Notes under the pieces: model-generated
The model's input: the letters and a program-made list of their open reading frames with translations, nothing else
What the model was told of the DNA's origin: nothing
Database searches by the model: none
Position numbers and translations under genes: made by a program
In this document: positions 1 through 9,731 of the stretch, one piece after another
How the letters are laid out: the number at the start of each line of letters is the position of its first letter
Numbering within the stretch: the first letter of the stretch is position 1
Assembly (NCBI GenBank): GCA_945900775.1
Contig: CAMDJP010000007.1
Span: 1-64,000, forward strand
Length of the DNA: 64,000 nt
Direction: 5' to 3'
DNA from: Akkermansia muciniphila
GTDB lineage: Bacteria; Verrucomicrobiota; Verrucomicrobiia; Limisphaerales; SIAT01

Positions 1-94
1 TTTGTAAGGATATGAGGACCGATCTGCTCTCGCATCCGGGCAGTGGGCGTGACCGTGCCGTGCCTGTGCCGGATAGTGAACGAGAGCTAAAACC

Positions 95-117
95 GTTGAA
101 GGTTTCGTTGAAGGTTT
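95..117. repeat. 11-bp tandem direct repeat
   Basis: GTTGAAGGTTT occurs twice, separated by one base. It lies in the 160-base stretch left of tRNA-Cys, in which I see no convincing gene. A short inverted repeat (AAACCC at 134-139, GGGTTT at 152-157) follows, just past the 3' end of the tRNA on its own strand. It has no proper T-run, so it is at best a weak terminator. Confidence 0.4.
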
Positions 118-161
118 TCCCGTCACCCCAAGCAAACCCCTATAAAATACAGGGTTTTAAT

Positions 162-236
162 TGGAGGCGAGGGTCGGAATCGAACCGACGAATGCAGCTT
201 TTGCAGAGCCGTGCCTTACCACTTGGCTACCCCGCC
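162..236 (-). tRNA. tRNA-Cys (GCA)
   Basis: Read on the minus strand this is a complete 75-base cloverleaf. The acceptor stem is GGCGGGG paired with CCTCGCC (one G-T pair). A D-arm of the GCCAAGTGGTAAGGC type, an anticodon loop CTGCAAA giving anticodon GCA, and a T-arm with GGTTCGAATCC follow, and the 3' end is encoded TCCA. The acceptor and anticodon identify cysteine. No other tRNA is adjacent. Tyrosine or serine is excluded by the absence of a long variable arm. Confidence 0.95.
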
Positions 237-414
237 ATCCGATGGGGATGCGCAGAGTAAAATCCCCCAGCCTCGCCCGCAAGCGCAACTTTTCACCGCG
301 CTCGTACCAGCACCGACCAGACACGCGCACGGCGTCGGTTCTCAATGCTGATGCATCGACATCCGACATCCTCGGCTTGCAACTTCCGTGGGGCCTCGTC
401 AATTTCAGAATCCT

Positions 415-1740
415 ATGCAACGCCTCGCTCTTGTATTTCTCGCCATCGCCGGCTTTGTCTCCGCCCAGCAGCCGCCTTATAACGTCTTTCCGCCGGCGGA
501 TCCGCCCTATTATCGCGTGCGCTACGAAGCGCCGGCCGCGCCAAAGTCGGGCGAGCTGATTTTTCCCGTCAACTACACCATCTGGATTCCGCCCGGAGTG
601 AAGACGCTGCGCGGTGTCATCGTACACCAGCACGGATGCGGCGAAGGCTCGTGCAAGTCCGGCCTCACCGGCGCGTTCGACCTGCACTGGCAGGCGTTAG
701 CAAAGAAGCACGACTGCGCCCTGCTGGCACCCGCGTACGAGCAACCGGATAAGGCCGACTGCCAGATGTGGTGCGATCCGCGGAACGGCTCCAGCGCCGC
801 CTTCCAGAAAAGTTTGACCGAACTCGGTGCGAAATCCGGACATCCCGAACTCGCAAAAGTGCCGTGGGCGCTCTGGGGGCACAGCGGCGGCGGACATTGG
901 GCCGGCGGCATGACGTTGCTGCATCCCGACCGCGTAGCCGCTGCGTGGCTGCGTTCCGGCGTGCCCCTGCTCAAGGAAGATTCCAAACGCGGCGGCATCA
1001 AGGCCCACACCATACCCAAGGCTGCGTTGCTCGTGCCTATCATGTGCAATCCCGGCACGAAGGAAGGTGTGACCGACAAGACCAACCGTTTCGCCGGCGT
1101 GTGGCCCGCGAATGAAGCCTTCATCACCGAGTTGCGCGGTAAAGGCGCGCTCGTCGGGCTCGCCGTGGACCCGCTCACCAGCCACGAGTGCGGCAACCAG
1201 CGTTACATGGCCATCGCATGGCTCGACGCCTGTCTCGCCATGCGCTTGCCGAAAACTGGAGGCGCGCCGCTCAACTTGATGCCGTCCGATAAAGCGTGGC
1301 TTGCACCGTTGCTCGCGAAGGAAGCCGTGCCTGCGGCGAAGTTCACCGGCGACCCGAACAAAGCTGTTTGGCTTCCGAGCGAAGCCGTTGCCCGCGCATG
1401 GATGGCTTATGTGAAAGATACCGCGCTGCCCGACACCACGCCGCCGCCTCCGCCCACAAACGTGCGCGTGACCGGCAACCAGCTCACGTGGCAGGCCGAG
1501 GCGGATTTGGAGAGCGGCCTCGCGGGCTTCATCATCGAGCGTGACGGAAAGGAAATCGCGAAGCTACCCGAGCAACCGAAAAACCCGTTTGGCCGTCCCA
1601 TTTTCCAAGGCCTCCAATACAGCGACACGCCCACACTGCCGCTCGTCCCGCTGACGTTCACGGACAAAACCGCCGAGCCGGGCAAGCAACACACTTACCG
1701 AATCATCGCGGTGAACACGGCAGGCTTGAAATCACAATAG
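415..1740 (+). CDS. Secreted alpha/beta hydrolase with C-terminal fibronectin type III-like domain
   Basis: This encodes a 441-residue protein with a signal peptide ([17 protein letters not shown]), so it probably acts in the periplasm or outside the cell. The nucleophile elbow GHSGGG places the catalytic Ser near residue 157, and a preceding [10 protein letters not shown] segment resembles an oxyanion-hole region. After a proline run (PPPPP, about residue 346), the last 95 residues look like a fibronectin III fold, with the typical ending [11 protein letters not shown]. The substrate is unknown; feruloyl or polysaccharide esterases of PVC bacteria have this layout. I chose the ATG at 415 because it gives a clean signal peptide; a GTG at 388 is in frame. 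The gene is convergent with mtnA, only 14 bases away. Confidence 0.75.
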   Translation: MQRLALVFLAIAGFVSAQQPPYNVFPPADPPYYRVRYEAPAAPKSGELIFPVNYTIWIPPGVKTLRGVIVHQHGCGEGSCKSGLTGAFDLHWQALAKKHDCALLAPAYEQPDKADCQMWCDPRNGSSAAFQKSLTELGAKSGHPELAKVPWALWGHSGGGHWAGGMTLLHPDRVAAAWLRSGVPLLKEDSKRGGIKAHTIPKAALLVPIMCNPGTKEGVTDKTNRFAGVWPANEAFITELRGKGALVGLAVDPLTSHECGNQRYMAIAWLDACLAMRLPKTGGAPLNLMPSDKAWLAPLLAKEAVPAAKFTGDPNKAVWLPSEAVARAWMAYVKDTALPDTTPPPPPTNVRVTGNQLTWQAEADLESGLAGFIIERDGKEIAKLPEQPKNPFGRPIFQGLQYSDTPTLPLVPLTFTDKTAEPGKQHTYRIIAVNTAGLKSQ

Positions 1741-1754
1741 CGGGTGCTCCGCGA

Positions 1755-2858
1755 TCAGGCTGGCCCGCCCAGCCGCGCTCGATGCCGCCACAACTCGCGC
1801 GGCTTGAAGATGCCCGCGGGCGTGATGATGCTGGTAATCAACTCCGGCGGCGTCACGTCGAAGCCGGGGTTGCGCGCGCCGCTGGTCGGGTTCGCCACGC
1901 GCACATACTCACGCCGACCGCGTCGCGTCACTCCCCACGCGCCGAGCGTCTCGGCCGCGTCCCGTTCCTCGATTGGGATGGCGCGGCCTGATTTAAGGTT
2001 CCAATCAATCGTCGAGAGCGGGATAGCGACGTAGAACGGAATGTCGTGCCGGTGGGCGAGCACGGCCTTCGTGTAGGTGCCAATCTTGTTCGCGACCTCA
2101 CCGGTGCGGCCGAGCGTGCGGTCACTGCCGACGATGACGAGATCCACCTCGCCGCGCGACATGAGGAACCCCGCTGCGTTGTCGGCGATGACTTCGTGCG
2201 AAATCCCCTGCTGCGCCAACTCCCACGCGGTGAGCGAAGCACCCTGACAACGCGGACGTGTCTCGTCGCAGAAGACGTGGAACTTTCGTCCCGCGGCCTG
2301 CGCGGCGTACATCGGCGCGGTGGCCGTGCCGACATCCACGAAGGCGAGCCAGCCGGCATTACAATGCGTGAGCACGCGCATGCCGGTGCGGATCAACTTC
2401 GCGCCATGACGACCGATGGCCTCGCAGTGAGCCACATTTTCGTCCGCGAAGTGTTCCGCCGCCGCGAGCGCGAGGTTCTGACGTTCGCCGATTGTCCGAC
2501 CCGCGGCCATTTTTGCGCGGACCTCGAGCATCGCGTTCACTGGATCCACCGCCGTCGGTCGGGCCTCCTTCAAAACTTCAAATACCTTCTCCACATGCCG
2601 ATCAAAAGAGGTGAGGCTCGTGCCGCGGAAGGTCCGCGCGCCCTGCGCCAAACCGTATGCAGCCGCGGCACCGATTGCGCCGGCGCCGCGAACGACCATG
2701 TCCATAATCGCGCGTGCGGTCGCACGGAAATCACGGGTGCGGACCAACTCGAAGCGGTGCGGCAGGAGCCGCTGCTCGATGAGTACGACCTCGTTGGTAG
2801 CCGCATCAAACTTCACGGTGCGGTAACGGCGTCTGCCGGTTTTCGTCCTGACGTTCAT
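1755..2858 (-). CDS. mtnA: S-methyl-5-thioribose-1-phosphate isomerase (MtnA)
   Basis: A 367-residue cytoplasmic enzyme of the eIF2B-like family. It converts 5-methylthioribose-1-phosphate to the ribulose form in methionine salvage. The family motifs are visible: RGAGAIG near residue 58, THCNAG with the catalytic Cys at 166, ETRPRCQGASLTAWEL near 199, GSDR with the catalytic Asp at 246, and NPGFDVTPPELI near the end. The ATG at 2858 starts the usual family N-terminus; upstream in-frame codons to 2906 look spurious. It follows mfd by 57 bases on the same strand. No other salvage gene is adjacent. A related family member, ribose-1,5-bisphosphate isomerase, is less likely given the overall fit. 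Confidence 0.9.
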   Translation of the reverse strand: MNVRTKTGRRRYRTVKFDAATNEVVLIEQRLLPHRFELVRTRDFRATARAIMDMVVRGAGAIGAAAAYGLAQGARTFRGTSLTSFDRHVEKVFEVLKEARPTAVDPVNAMLEVRAKMAAGRTIGERQNLALAAAEHFADENVAHCEAIGRHGAKLIRTGMRVLTHCNAGWLAFVDVGTATAPMYAAQAAGRKFHVFCDETRPRCQGASLTAWELAQQGISHEVIADNAAGFLMSRGEVDLVIVGSDRTLGRTGEVANKIGTYTKAVLAHRHDIPFYVAIPLSTIDWNLKSGRAIPIEERDAAETLGAWGVTRRGRREYVRVANPTSGARNPGFDVTPPELITSIITPAGIFKPRELWRHRARLGGPA

Positions 2859-2915
2859 GGCATTGGTCGCTGTTTCAATTTTCCGCAGCAGCCGAGACCG
2901 AGTCAAGCCCCGCGC

Positions 2916-5900
2916 TCATAGTGCGAGAAGAAGTTTCTTAATCTCCGTAAGCCGCGCCTTGGCGTCCCGTTTCGTCAAGCGCGGGAACTTACCGCCAACG
3001 GTGATGAAATCGCGATTGCGCGTCAGTTTGAGCCGGTCACTCTCGGTCTCGATGGCCGTCACCCCTTTGTCCGCCGCGAGGGTTTTCAATTCGCCCACGA
3101 GCAACAGCAACTCCACCGCCGTGGGCAGGGGCCCGAAACGGTCGCGCAGTTCCGTGCGCAGGGTCGCGAGCGCAACCTTGTCTGTCGCTTGCGCCAGCTT
3201 GCGATAGATGTCGATGCGGTCGCGCGCCTCGCCGATGTAATTCATCGGCAGGAAGGCTGCGCCCCGCCGGCAGGTGTTCCGCTCTTCCTCGGCCGCGACC
3301 GTTTCCTCGAAGTAAATGTAGGTCGGTACTTCGCGCGGTATGCTCAGATCTTCCTCAACCTTCCCCCGTTTCACTTGCGGCTTCACAGGCTGCGACTCCT
3401 CTGGGCCAAGCGCGAGGAAGTCGAATGCCGTGCGCACCTCCACGCGCGGTTTCACCTTCTCGCCCTTGAACGCGGCGACACTCTGCTTGAGTAACTGGCA
3501 GTAGAGGTCGAAGCCGACTTCCGTAATATGGCCGCTCTGTTCCGCGCCGAGCAAATTGCCCGCACCGCGGATCTCGAGATCGCGCATCGCGATTTTAAAT
3601 CCACTGCCGAGCGTGGAGTATTGCTTGATGGCGGCGATCCGTTTACGCACGTCGCTGAGGAGCGCGGCGTGGCGCGGCAACAACAGATAGGCGTAGGCCT
3701 GATGCTTGTAACGACCCACACGACCGCGGAGTTGGTAGAGGTCGCTCAAGCCGAAACGGTCCGCGCGGTCGATGATGATTGTGTTCGCGTTGGGGATGTC
3801 GATTCCGCTCTCGATGATAGTGGTCGAGAGCAGCACGTCCGCTTCGCCGTTCACGAACGCCGTCATCACTTCTTCCAACTCATCCGCGTGCATCTGGCCG
3901 TGACCCACGAGAATCCGCGCCTGCGGCACCAACGCGCGCAATTTCTGCTGCATCACGTGGATAGTCCCCACGCGATTGTGGAGGAAGAAGACCTGTCCGC
4001 CGCGATTCAATTCGCGTTGAATCGCGTCGCGAATCAGCCTCTCGTCGTAAGCGACCACGAGTGTCTCTACCGGCAGGCGGTCCTGCGGCGGCGTCTCGAT
4101 AGTGCTCATGTCGCGCGCGCCGGTAAGCGCGAGATAGAGCGTGCGTGGGATCGGCGTGGCGCTGAGCGTGAGCACGTCCACCATTCGGCGGAGCATCTTG
4201 AACTTCTCTTTGTGCAACACACCGAAGCGCTGCTCCTCGTCGATCACCACGAGCCCAAGGTCCTTGAACTGGATGTCTGCCTGTAGCAGTCGGTGCGTGC
4301 CGATCACGATATCCGCCGCGCCCGTCGCTAGGTCCTTCACCGTGACCTGTTGCTCGCGCTTGGTACGGAATCGGGAGAGCAGCTCCACGCGCACGGGATA
4401 GTCGGCCATCCGCTCGCGGAAGGTGTTGAAGTGTTGCTGCGCCAACACGGTCGTCGGCACGAGAATGGCCACCTGTTTGCCGCCCATCACCGTCTTGAAC
4501 GCCGCGCGGATTGCCACCTCCGTCTTGCCAAAACCGACATCGCCGCAGATGAGCCGGTCCATCGGCCGGGCCGTTTCCAAATCCTTCTTCGTCGCTTCAA
4601 TCGCGCGGACCTGGTCCACCGTCTCCTCGTAGATGAACGCGCCTTCAAACTCCCGCTGCCACGGCGTGTCCACGCCGAACGCGTGCCCCGGCTGCGATTC
4701 GCGCGCCGCCTGCAACGACAGCAGCTCCGCCGCGAAATCGCGCACGGCTCGTTCGGCTTGCTCCTTCGCCTTCGCCCAGCGCTTGCCGCCAAGCGTGTTC
4801 AACGCCGGTCGCGCCTTACCCGCGCCCACATACTTGCCAACCAGATGCGCCTCGCTTACCGGCACGTAGAGCTTCGGTGACGGCTGGTCCGGGTCGCTTG
4901 CCGCATATTCGATCACGAGGCATTCCTGTCCCGGCTCCGACTTCTCCTCCACGCCCGCCGCGTTTCGCCGTGTCGTGATCGGCAGCGTCTTCAAACCGAG
5001 ATAACGTCCGATGCCGTGCTGCAGGTGCACCACGAAGTCTCCTTCCTCCAGCTCAGTGAAGTTGATGTCGAAGGCTGAGCGCGACGCCTGCGCGTGCGGC
5101 GACTTGAGCCGACGCGGTCGCTGCACCTTGTAACGACCGAAAATCTCCGCGTCGGTCACTACCACCAGCCGTGCCTCCGTGCAAAGAAACCCTCGCGCCA
5201 CCGCGCCGAGATGCGTGGCGAGCTGCGCGTCGGGCGCGTCGCCAAAGCCGTATTCGCACCAGATCTCGGCGAATCGCTGCCGCTCACCGTCGTTGTTGCA
5301 TAAGATATGGACCGCGTGACCTTGCCGCGCCCAGCGGTGCAACTGTGCGAAAAACTCCCGCCGCTGTGCCTCTACAATCTGCGGGTCCAAGGCACGCGTA
5401 CCGAGCGGGCGAAACGTATCGAGCCCCGCCAACTCCAGCTCAATAAAATCCGCAGCCGGGGGCTCAACAGAACCATCCTCGACGGATGCGATTTCCATTG
5501 CGCCGTTTTCTGCCAGATCCGCGAGGGCAATCACCGTCATACCGCGCGCGCGCATCGCCTCCTGTAAATCTTCCCAGCCGATGTGGAGCGGATCGTCCGC
5601 CAGTACCTGCGCCGAATACAGGTTCGCGTTCACCGACAACGCCGTTGGCTCGCACAGCAGCACGATTGCATCATCCGTCAAGAAATCGAGCAGAGTGACT
5701 GCAACGGGCGCGGCGCTAGCGGACGTTTCCTGACTGCGTTGCTTGAGCAGACCCAACTCGCCGCCGGGCGGGAACGTCGCCTCGGTAATTGCCTCGCGCG
5801 AAATCTGCGTGAGCGGATCGAATGTGCGCAGCGATTCCAGCTCGTCGCCGAAGAACTCGAGCCGAATCGGCCACGGGCTGGTCAGGGGCCAGACATCCAC

Positions 5901-6491
5901 GATGCCGCCCCGCAGCGCAATCTCGCCCTTCTGCGTCACCTGTGCCTCGGGCTCGTAGCCCTGTTCCTCGAGCCATTCGATAAAGTCGAGCGGCTCGGAA
6001 CGATCGCCGCGCCGCAGTACGCGCGTGCGTTCACGAATCATCACCGCCGGCAACGTCCGCTGCATCAGCGCGACGACATTCGTCACCACCACCGGCATGA
6101 CCGCGGACGAAGGGCGGGAGAGCGCAACCAGAGTTTCCAAGCGTTCAGCAATGACATCCGCGTGCGGTAACCGCGACTCGTTTGGCAATACTTCCCACGA
6201 CGGGAAAAAGAGAGGGCGCGCGGCGATCCACGTCTCCAAGTCCTGCTGAAAACTTTCCTGCGTTTTCACCCCTTCAGCGACCACTACGATGGGGCGCCTA
6301 GGAAATTGCCGATGGATGAGCGCTGCGAGGAAAGGGTGGGCGGCAGGATGGACGCCGGCACATGAGAACAGTCCCCCCCGCTCCACGCGCCGCAGCAGGG
6401 CTTGCGCGGCGGGAGCTGCCTGTAGACCGGCGAGTACGTCGCCGATATTTTCGCCCGAGCTTGTCTGCGCCAACCATCTCCACGCTCGCAC
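2916..6491 (-). CDS. mfd: Transcription-repair coupling factor Mfd
   Basis: A 1191-residue ATP-dependent DNA translocase that pushes RNA polymerase off lesions and recruits UvrA. The N-terminal third is UvrB-like. The RNA polymerase interaction module ([15 protein letters not shown]) lies near residue 480. A superfamily 2 motor follows, with Walker [10 protein letters not shown] near 650, DEEQR near 750 and [18 protein letters not shown] just after. The C-terminal TRCF domain is present, so the length is normal for the family. The start is GTG at 6491; no better in-frame ATG is seen. It probably forms a transcription unit with the downstream mtnA. It is divergent from the gene at 6594. Confidence 0.97.
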   Translation of the reverse strand: MRAWRWLAQTSSGENIGDVLAGLQAAPAAQALLRRVERGGLFSCAGVHPAAHPFLAALIHRQFPRRPIVVVAEGVKTQESFQQDLETWIAARPLFFPSWEVLPNESRLPHADVIAERLETLVALSRPSSAVMPVVVTNVVALMQRTLPAVMIRERTRVLRRGDRSEPLDFIEWLEEQGYEPEAQVTQKGEIALRGGIVDVWPLTSPWPIRLEFFGDELESLRTFDPLTQISREAITEATFPPGGELGLLKQRSQETSASAAPVAVTLLDFLTDDAIVLLCEPTALSVNANLYSAQVLADDPLHIGWEDLQEAMRARGMTVIALADLAENGAMEIASVEDGSVEPPAADFIELELAGLDTFRPLGTRALDPQIVEAQRREFFAQLHRWARQGHAVHILCNNDGERQRFAEIWCEYGFGDAPDAQLATHLGAVARGFLCTEARLVVVTDAEIFGRYKVQRPRRLKSPHAQASRSAFDINFTELEEGDFVVHLQHGIGRYLGLKTLPITTRRNAAGVEEKSEPGQECLVIEYAASDPDQPSPKLYVPVSEAHLVGKYVGAGKARPALNTLGGKRWAKAKEQAERAVRDFAAELLSLQAARESQPGHAFGVDTPWQREFEGAFIYEETVDQVRAIEATKKDLETARPMDRLICGDVGFGKTEVAIRAAFKTVMGGKQVAILVPTTVLAQQHFNTFRERMADYPVRVELLSRFRTKREQQVTVKDLATGAADIVIGTHRLLQADIQFKDLGLVVIDEEQRFGVLHKEKFKMLRRMVDVLTLSATPIPRTLYLALTGARDMSTIETPPQDRLPVETLVVAYDERLIRDAIQRELNRGGQVFFLHNRVGTIHVMQQKLRALVPQARILVGHGQMHADELEEVMTAFVNGEADVLLSTTIIESGIDIPNANTIIIDRADRFGLSDLYQLRGRVGRYKHQAYAYLLLPRHAALLSDVRKRIAAIKQYSTLGSGFKIAMRDLEIRGAGNLLGAEQSGHITEVGFDLYCQLLKQSVAAFKGEKVKPRVEVRTAFDFLALGPEESQPVKPQVKRGKVEEDLSIPREVPTYIYFEETVAAEEERNTCRRGAAFLPMNYIGEARDRIDIYRKLAQATDKVALATLRTELRDRFGPLPTAVELLLLVGELKTLAADKGVTAIETESDRLKLTRNRDFITVGGKFPRLTKRDAKARLTEIKKLLLAL

Positions 6492-6593
6492 GCCACGCGA
6501 GTAACCGTCAAGCCGCTAGCCCCAGTTTTCGCCTTTCCTGCAGCGTTCAATTGTGATTGAGTCATCACCTCACGACCTCCGTCTAAACCCTGA

Positions 6594-7820
6594 GTGAAGA
6601 TACTGCTGGCCATCCTGATTGCTGCGAGTGTCGGCTTCGCCGCCGGTTACCTCGTCGTCGCCTCGCGTCCTGTGTCCGCGTCGCCAGTGGTAAGCGTCAC
6701 CGTCACCAATGTGCCGAAAAAGTCCCTGAAGATGGATATCCCGCTGCGCCGCAAAATGGCGAGCAGCACGAACGTCGTCCCACCGACTGTCGCACCGGTA
6801 ATCGGCGGGCTCGATCCGCGGGACGTTTTACAACGGCTCGAGCAGACGAAACTGCGACCCGGCCCCGAGCAATCGCAGAGCATCCGCCGCGTAATCCAGC
6901 TTTTCGAAGACCTCACCGATTGCGGTCCCGCCGCGCTGCCGCACATCCGCGAATTCCTCGTGCGCAATCTCGAGGCCGACTACGAGGAGGATACCGACGA
7001 GATTCGCAGCGGTTGGCGTGACGGCGGGATGACGACCGATTTTCTTCTGCCACCCTCGCTTCGTCTTGGCTTGCTGCGCGCCGTACAGCGAATTGGCGGC
7101 TCGGAGGGCGAGCAGATTCTCGTAGACGTGCTGAACAGCACCGGGCGTGGCGTGGAAGTGGCGTACATCACGCGGCTGCTGGAAGAGGTCTCTCCCCAGA
7201 AATACAAGGAGCCCGTGCTCGCCACTACGCACGAACTGCTCATGCGGCCCGCACTCTCTGGCGAATTGAACCGGCTCGATCGACGCGATCAGGAATGGCT
7301 CTTCGGCGTCCTGCGCCTCTATCAGGACGTGACGTTTGCTCAGCAGGCCCAGGCGCGACTGATCCGCGACGACGGCACGGTAGACGGCAGTGTGCTCAGC
7401 TATCTAAGCGCCACGTTGCAGGGCAAGAGCGTGCCGTTCCTCACGCTGGCCTATCAAGACAATCGCCTGACAAACAACGGCGCGAGGTTTCAAGTGGCCT
7501 ACGCCACGCTCCGTTACGTCGGCGTCGAATCGGCCGCCGACCAGTTCCTCCAAAGCGTGCTGAGCGATTCAAAAAACTCAAAAGGCATGCTTGGCGACCT
7601 CATCGAGGAAATCCCTCAGCGCGGCCTCGAAAACCGGCGCGAGCCAACTGAGCAGGATCTCCAGATTCTCGCAGCGCGCCAGGTCATGCTGGAACAGTTC
7701 CTCGCCGGAAACCTGAATCATCGGCAGGCCGACGAACTGAAAAAAGCTATCCGCCGCATCACCGAAATGCGCGTTCCTCCCAAGCCCCGGAAGGAGGGCG
7801 GTGGCCAGCGCGGTTCCTGA
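6594..7820 (+). CDS. Membrane-anchored protein of unknown function, possibly alpha-helical repeat
   Basis: A 408-residue protein that begins with a single hydrophobic segment (MKILLAILIAASVGFAAGYLVV) and is otherwise soluble. It is therefore probably anchored in the inner membrane with the bulk outside the cytoplasm. The body is Leu/Arg/Glu-rich and helical. Segments such as GPAALPHIREFLVRN and GGSEGEQILVDVLNSTGRG resemble HEAT-like repeats, but I cannot assign a named family. The start is GTG at 6594. pyrF follows 52 bases downstream on the same strand. The last residues (KPRKEGGGQRGS) are a charged tail. Confidence 0.7.
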   Translation: MKILLAILIAASVGFAAGYLVVASRPVSASPVVSVTVTNVPKKSLKMDIPLRRKMASSTNVVPPTVAPVIGGLDPRDVLQRLEQTKLRPGPEQSQSIRRVIQLFEDLTDCGPAALPHIREFLVRNLEADYEEDTDEIRSGWRDGGMTTDFLLPPSLRLGLLRAVQRIGGSEGEQILVDVLNSTGRGVEVAYITRLLEEVSPQKYKEPVLATTHELLMRPALSGELNRLDRRDQEWLFGVLRLYQDVTFAQQAQARLIRDDGTVDGSVLSYLSATLQGKSVPFLTLAYQDNRLTNNGARFQVAYATLRYVGVESAADQFLQSVLSDSKNSKGMLGDLIEEIPQRGLENRREPTEQDLQILAARQVMLEQFLAGNLNHRQADELKKAIRRITEMRVPPKPRKEGGGQRGS

Positions 7821-7872
7821 TTGCGGGAAACTTTGGGCTGACAAGCCGCGCCGTTCTGATTCAATCCGCCCG

Positions 7873-8574
7873 ATGCGCAATCCCATTATTGTCGCGCTGG
7901 ATCTGCCGGACGCCGCCGCCGCCATTCGCCTAGCCGAGCGGCTCACGCCCGTTGTCGGCGCGTTCAAGATTGGCAAGGAGCTCTTCACCGCCGCGGGGCC
8001 GGAGATTGTGAGGAGGTTCCGCGCCGCCGGTGCGCCGGTCTTCCTCGACCTCAAGTTCCACGACATTCCCAGCACCGTGGCCAAGGCCGTCGAGACCGCC
8101 ACGCGACTCGATGTGCAAATGATCACCATCCACGCCAGCGGTGGACGCACGATGATGGCAGCCGCCGAAAAGGCCGCCCAAGAAACGGCGAAGTCGCTGG
8201 GCCACCCCGCACCGCTCGTGCTCGGAGTGACGGTGCTCACCAGCATGGACGCAAGCGATCTCGTGGAAATCGGATTGACTGCGCCGCCCGTCGCGCAGGT
8301 GGAGCGACTGGCCAAACTGGCCATCCAAGCCGGCTTGCGGGGGTTGGTCTGCTCGCCACAGGAATTAAGTGCGCTCCGCAAAATCCTTCCGGCAGAAACG
8401 CAACTCGTCACGCCCGGCATTCGTCCGCACGATAGCGAAAAGGGAGATCAGAAGCGCACTCTCACTCCGAAAGAGGCAATCACCGCCGGCGCAAGCTGGC
8501 TTGTCATCGGACGTCCCATCACTGGCGCAGCGGATCCACGCGCCGCCGCCGAGAAGATTCTCGCCTCGCTGTGA
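7873..8574 (+). CDS. pyrF: Orotidine 5'-phosphate decarboxylase
   Basis: A 233-residue TIM-barrel enzyme that makes UMP from OMP, the last step of de novo pyrimidine synthesis. The catalytic array is seen as LDLKFHDIP (Asp59, Lys61, Asp64). The start VALDLPD, the phosphate-binding TPGIRP and the VIGRPIT motif near the C-terminus are all present. The ATG at 7873 gives the usual N-terminus; an in-frame GTG at 7801 would overlap the preceding gene and add an unlikely extension. The length is normal. Confidence 0.95.
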   Translation: MRNPIIVALDLPDAAAAIRLAERLTPVVGAFKIGKELFTAAGPEIVRRFRAAGAPVFLDLKFHDIPSTVAKAVETATRLDVQMITIHASGGRTMMAAAEKAAQETAKSLGHPAPLVLGVTVLTSMDASDLVEIGLTAPPVAQVERLAKLAIQAGLRGLVCSPQELSALRKILPAETQLVTPGIRPHDSEKGDQKRTLTPKEAITAGASWLVIGRPITGAADPRAAAEKILASL

Positions 8575-8595
8575 CGGCATTCCGCCGGACAGTCC

Positions 8596-8838
8596 TCATC
8601 CGCTCCCACGAAGCTTTTCTAGGAGCTCTGCAACCACCAGTCGATGACGGAAAATTTCCACGCCATCGAGACAACCCACTGGGATGTCGTGTTTATAGCG
8701 ATTGTAGAGCGCAAGGTCGGAAAGAATGTTCACCTGCTCAATCGTGAAGTCCGCGTTCGCCTGCGCCAATTCCATTTGCTCGAGCGCCTCGTCGCACAAC
8801 GGACAATTCGGCTTGGTGTAAAACGTGACGGTGCGCAT
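8596..8838 (-). CDS. Glutaredoxin-like protein (DUF836 type)
   Basis: An 80-residue thioredoxin-fold protein with the redox motif CPLC (Cys12, Cys15) directly after the first strand TVTFYTKPN. It also has the conserved IPVGCLDGVEIFRHRL segment of the glutaredoxin-like/DUF836 family; VP or IP at this position is the cis-proline. It begins 3 bases after the stop of the DsrH-like gene, so it is the last gene of a four-gene operon. Its likely role is thiol-disulfide exchange, perhaps with the sulfur-relay proteins encoded upstream; that partnership is inferred from position only. Confidence 0.8.
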   Translation of the reverse strand: MRTVTFYTKPNCPLCDEALEQMELAQANADFTIEQVNILSDLALYNRYKHDIPVGCLDGVEIFRHRLVVAELLEKLRGSG

Positions 8839-8841
8839 CGC

Positions 8842-9009
8842 TCACCAGACTTGAACGGAGTCGGCTTTGAAAACTTCGTCGAGCAACATCGCGTAATCCG
8901 GCTCAGGCGCGGTGAGGTCTACCGTCGTGGCATCGGACGGCGTTTCAGCAATGATACTGGCGGCGAGATCGTCGCCAGACCGCGTGAGGATGTGCAGTAC
9001 GCGCGGCAT
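8842..9009 (-). CDS. Very short DsrH/TusB-like protein
   Basis: A 55-residue gene with start ATG at 9009 that overlaps the upstream stop as TAATG. The product begins MPRVLHILTRSGDD and ends FKADSVQVW. Both ends resemble DsrH/TusB, which typically start with LH.L and end in a Val/Trp pair after an acidic strand. Family members are usually about 95 residues, so the middle is missing here. The tight fit (one-base overlap upstream, 3-base gap downstream) and the position right after DsrE- and DsrF-like genes support a real gene. The family assignment is tentative. Confidence 0.55.
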   Translation of the reverse strand: MPRVLHILTRSGDDLAASIIAETPSDATTVDLTAPEPDYAMLLDEVFKADSVQVW

Positions 9010-9365
9010 TAGAAACGAAGGACGGAATGACTCTCAGCCGCGAGCGCCGCGAGCGCGGCGTCATCCAGTTCGCGGCAGAAGACCGGAGCGGAGGCACGCT
9101 GGACGAATGGTTTGCCGCCGGGCGGCACGAGTAGCGGACGGTCCGTTTCCGTGAGGAACGGCAGGCAGCGACGAATAATCTCGGCCTCGCACAACTCGAC
9201 CGACTCGTCGAAGGCCAAAAGCGCGTCGCCGGAAAAGTAGAGCTGCAGCTCGACGTTCTGCCACGCGCCAAGGCCTGCGGCCAGACGCATCGCCCCGGCT
9301 GGCCGCGCACTCACACGCGGGTCGCTGTCCACCACGAACAGGATTTTCGGCGTGGGCTTTGGCAT
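9009..9365 (-). CDS. DsrF/TusC-like protein
   Basis: A 118-residue small alpha/beta protein: PKILFVVDSDPR as first strand, a helix with RLAAGLGAWQNVELQLYFSGD, and a C-terminal strand-helix. This is the layout of DsrE/DsrF-type sulfur-relay subunits. It lacks an obvious conserved active-site Cys of the TusD kind, as is common for the C subunit. The start ATG at 9365 overlaps the upstream stop. The family call relies largely on its position between TusD-like and DsrH-like genes. Confidence 0.55.
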   Translation of the reverse strand: MPKPTPKILFVVDSDPRVSARPAGAMRLAAGLGAWQNVELQLYFSGDALLAFDESVELCEAEIIRRCLPFLTETDRPLLVPPGGKPFVQRASAPVFCRELDDAALAALAAESHSVLRF

Positions 9366-9682
9366 CAGTTGAAGCTCACGAACCGGTCACTGGAAACCAT
9401 CAGGTCGCCAATCATAGTCAGGCTGCTGAACAGGGCTGAATCATCCTGAGCAAGGCCTCGGCGACGCGCGGCATGGGCGCAGGCGAAGAGGCGGACGCCA
9501 CGTTCACGCAGGGCCTGAAGCCGCGCTTCGGAAATACCGGTGACTGCGTCATCGAGACAGTAGAGAAGAACAATCACGCCCGCGTCAGTCGCAGTTTCGG
9601 CGAGAGTGATAGCGCGGTCAAAGTTGGGTTGATCCGGTGCAGCGGAGAGGAGCAGGCCGAGCTTTTTGCCGCGGAGTTCCAT
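9365..9682 (-). CDS. DsrE/TusD-like sulfur-relay protein
   Basis: A 105-residue DsrE-family protein. The segment GVRLFACAHAARRRGL matches the region around the active-site Cys of TusD (there followed by AALRRG), which places the persulfide-carrying Cys at residue 68. The N-terminal GKKLGLLLSAAPD is the first strand of the fold, and the preceding LLYCLDDAV is the second. The start is ATG at 9682; the in-frame upstream extension to 9781 is unlike the family. It is the first gene of the compact cluster. In known systems such proteins pass sulfur to tRNA 2-thiolation or to sulfur oxidation; which applies here cannot be read from the sequence. Confidence 0.7.
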   Translation of the reverse strand: MELRGKKLGLLLSAAPDQPNFDRAITLAETATDAGVIVLLYCLDDAVTGISEARLQALRERGVRLFACAHAARRRGLAQDDSALFSSLTMIGDLMVSSDRFVSFN

Positions 9683-9731
9683 GTGCGCAGCGTAGGCGAG
9701 GAAACAGCGAAGTGTCAAATGCGCGGCCGGT

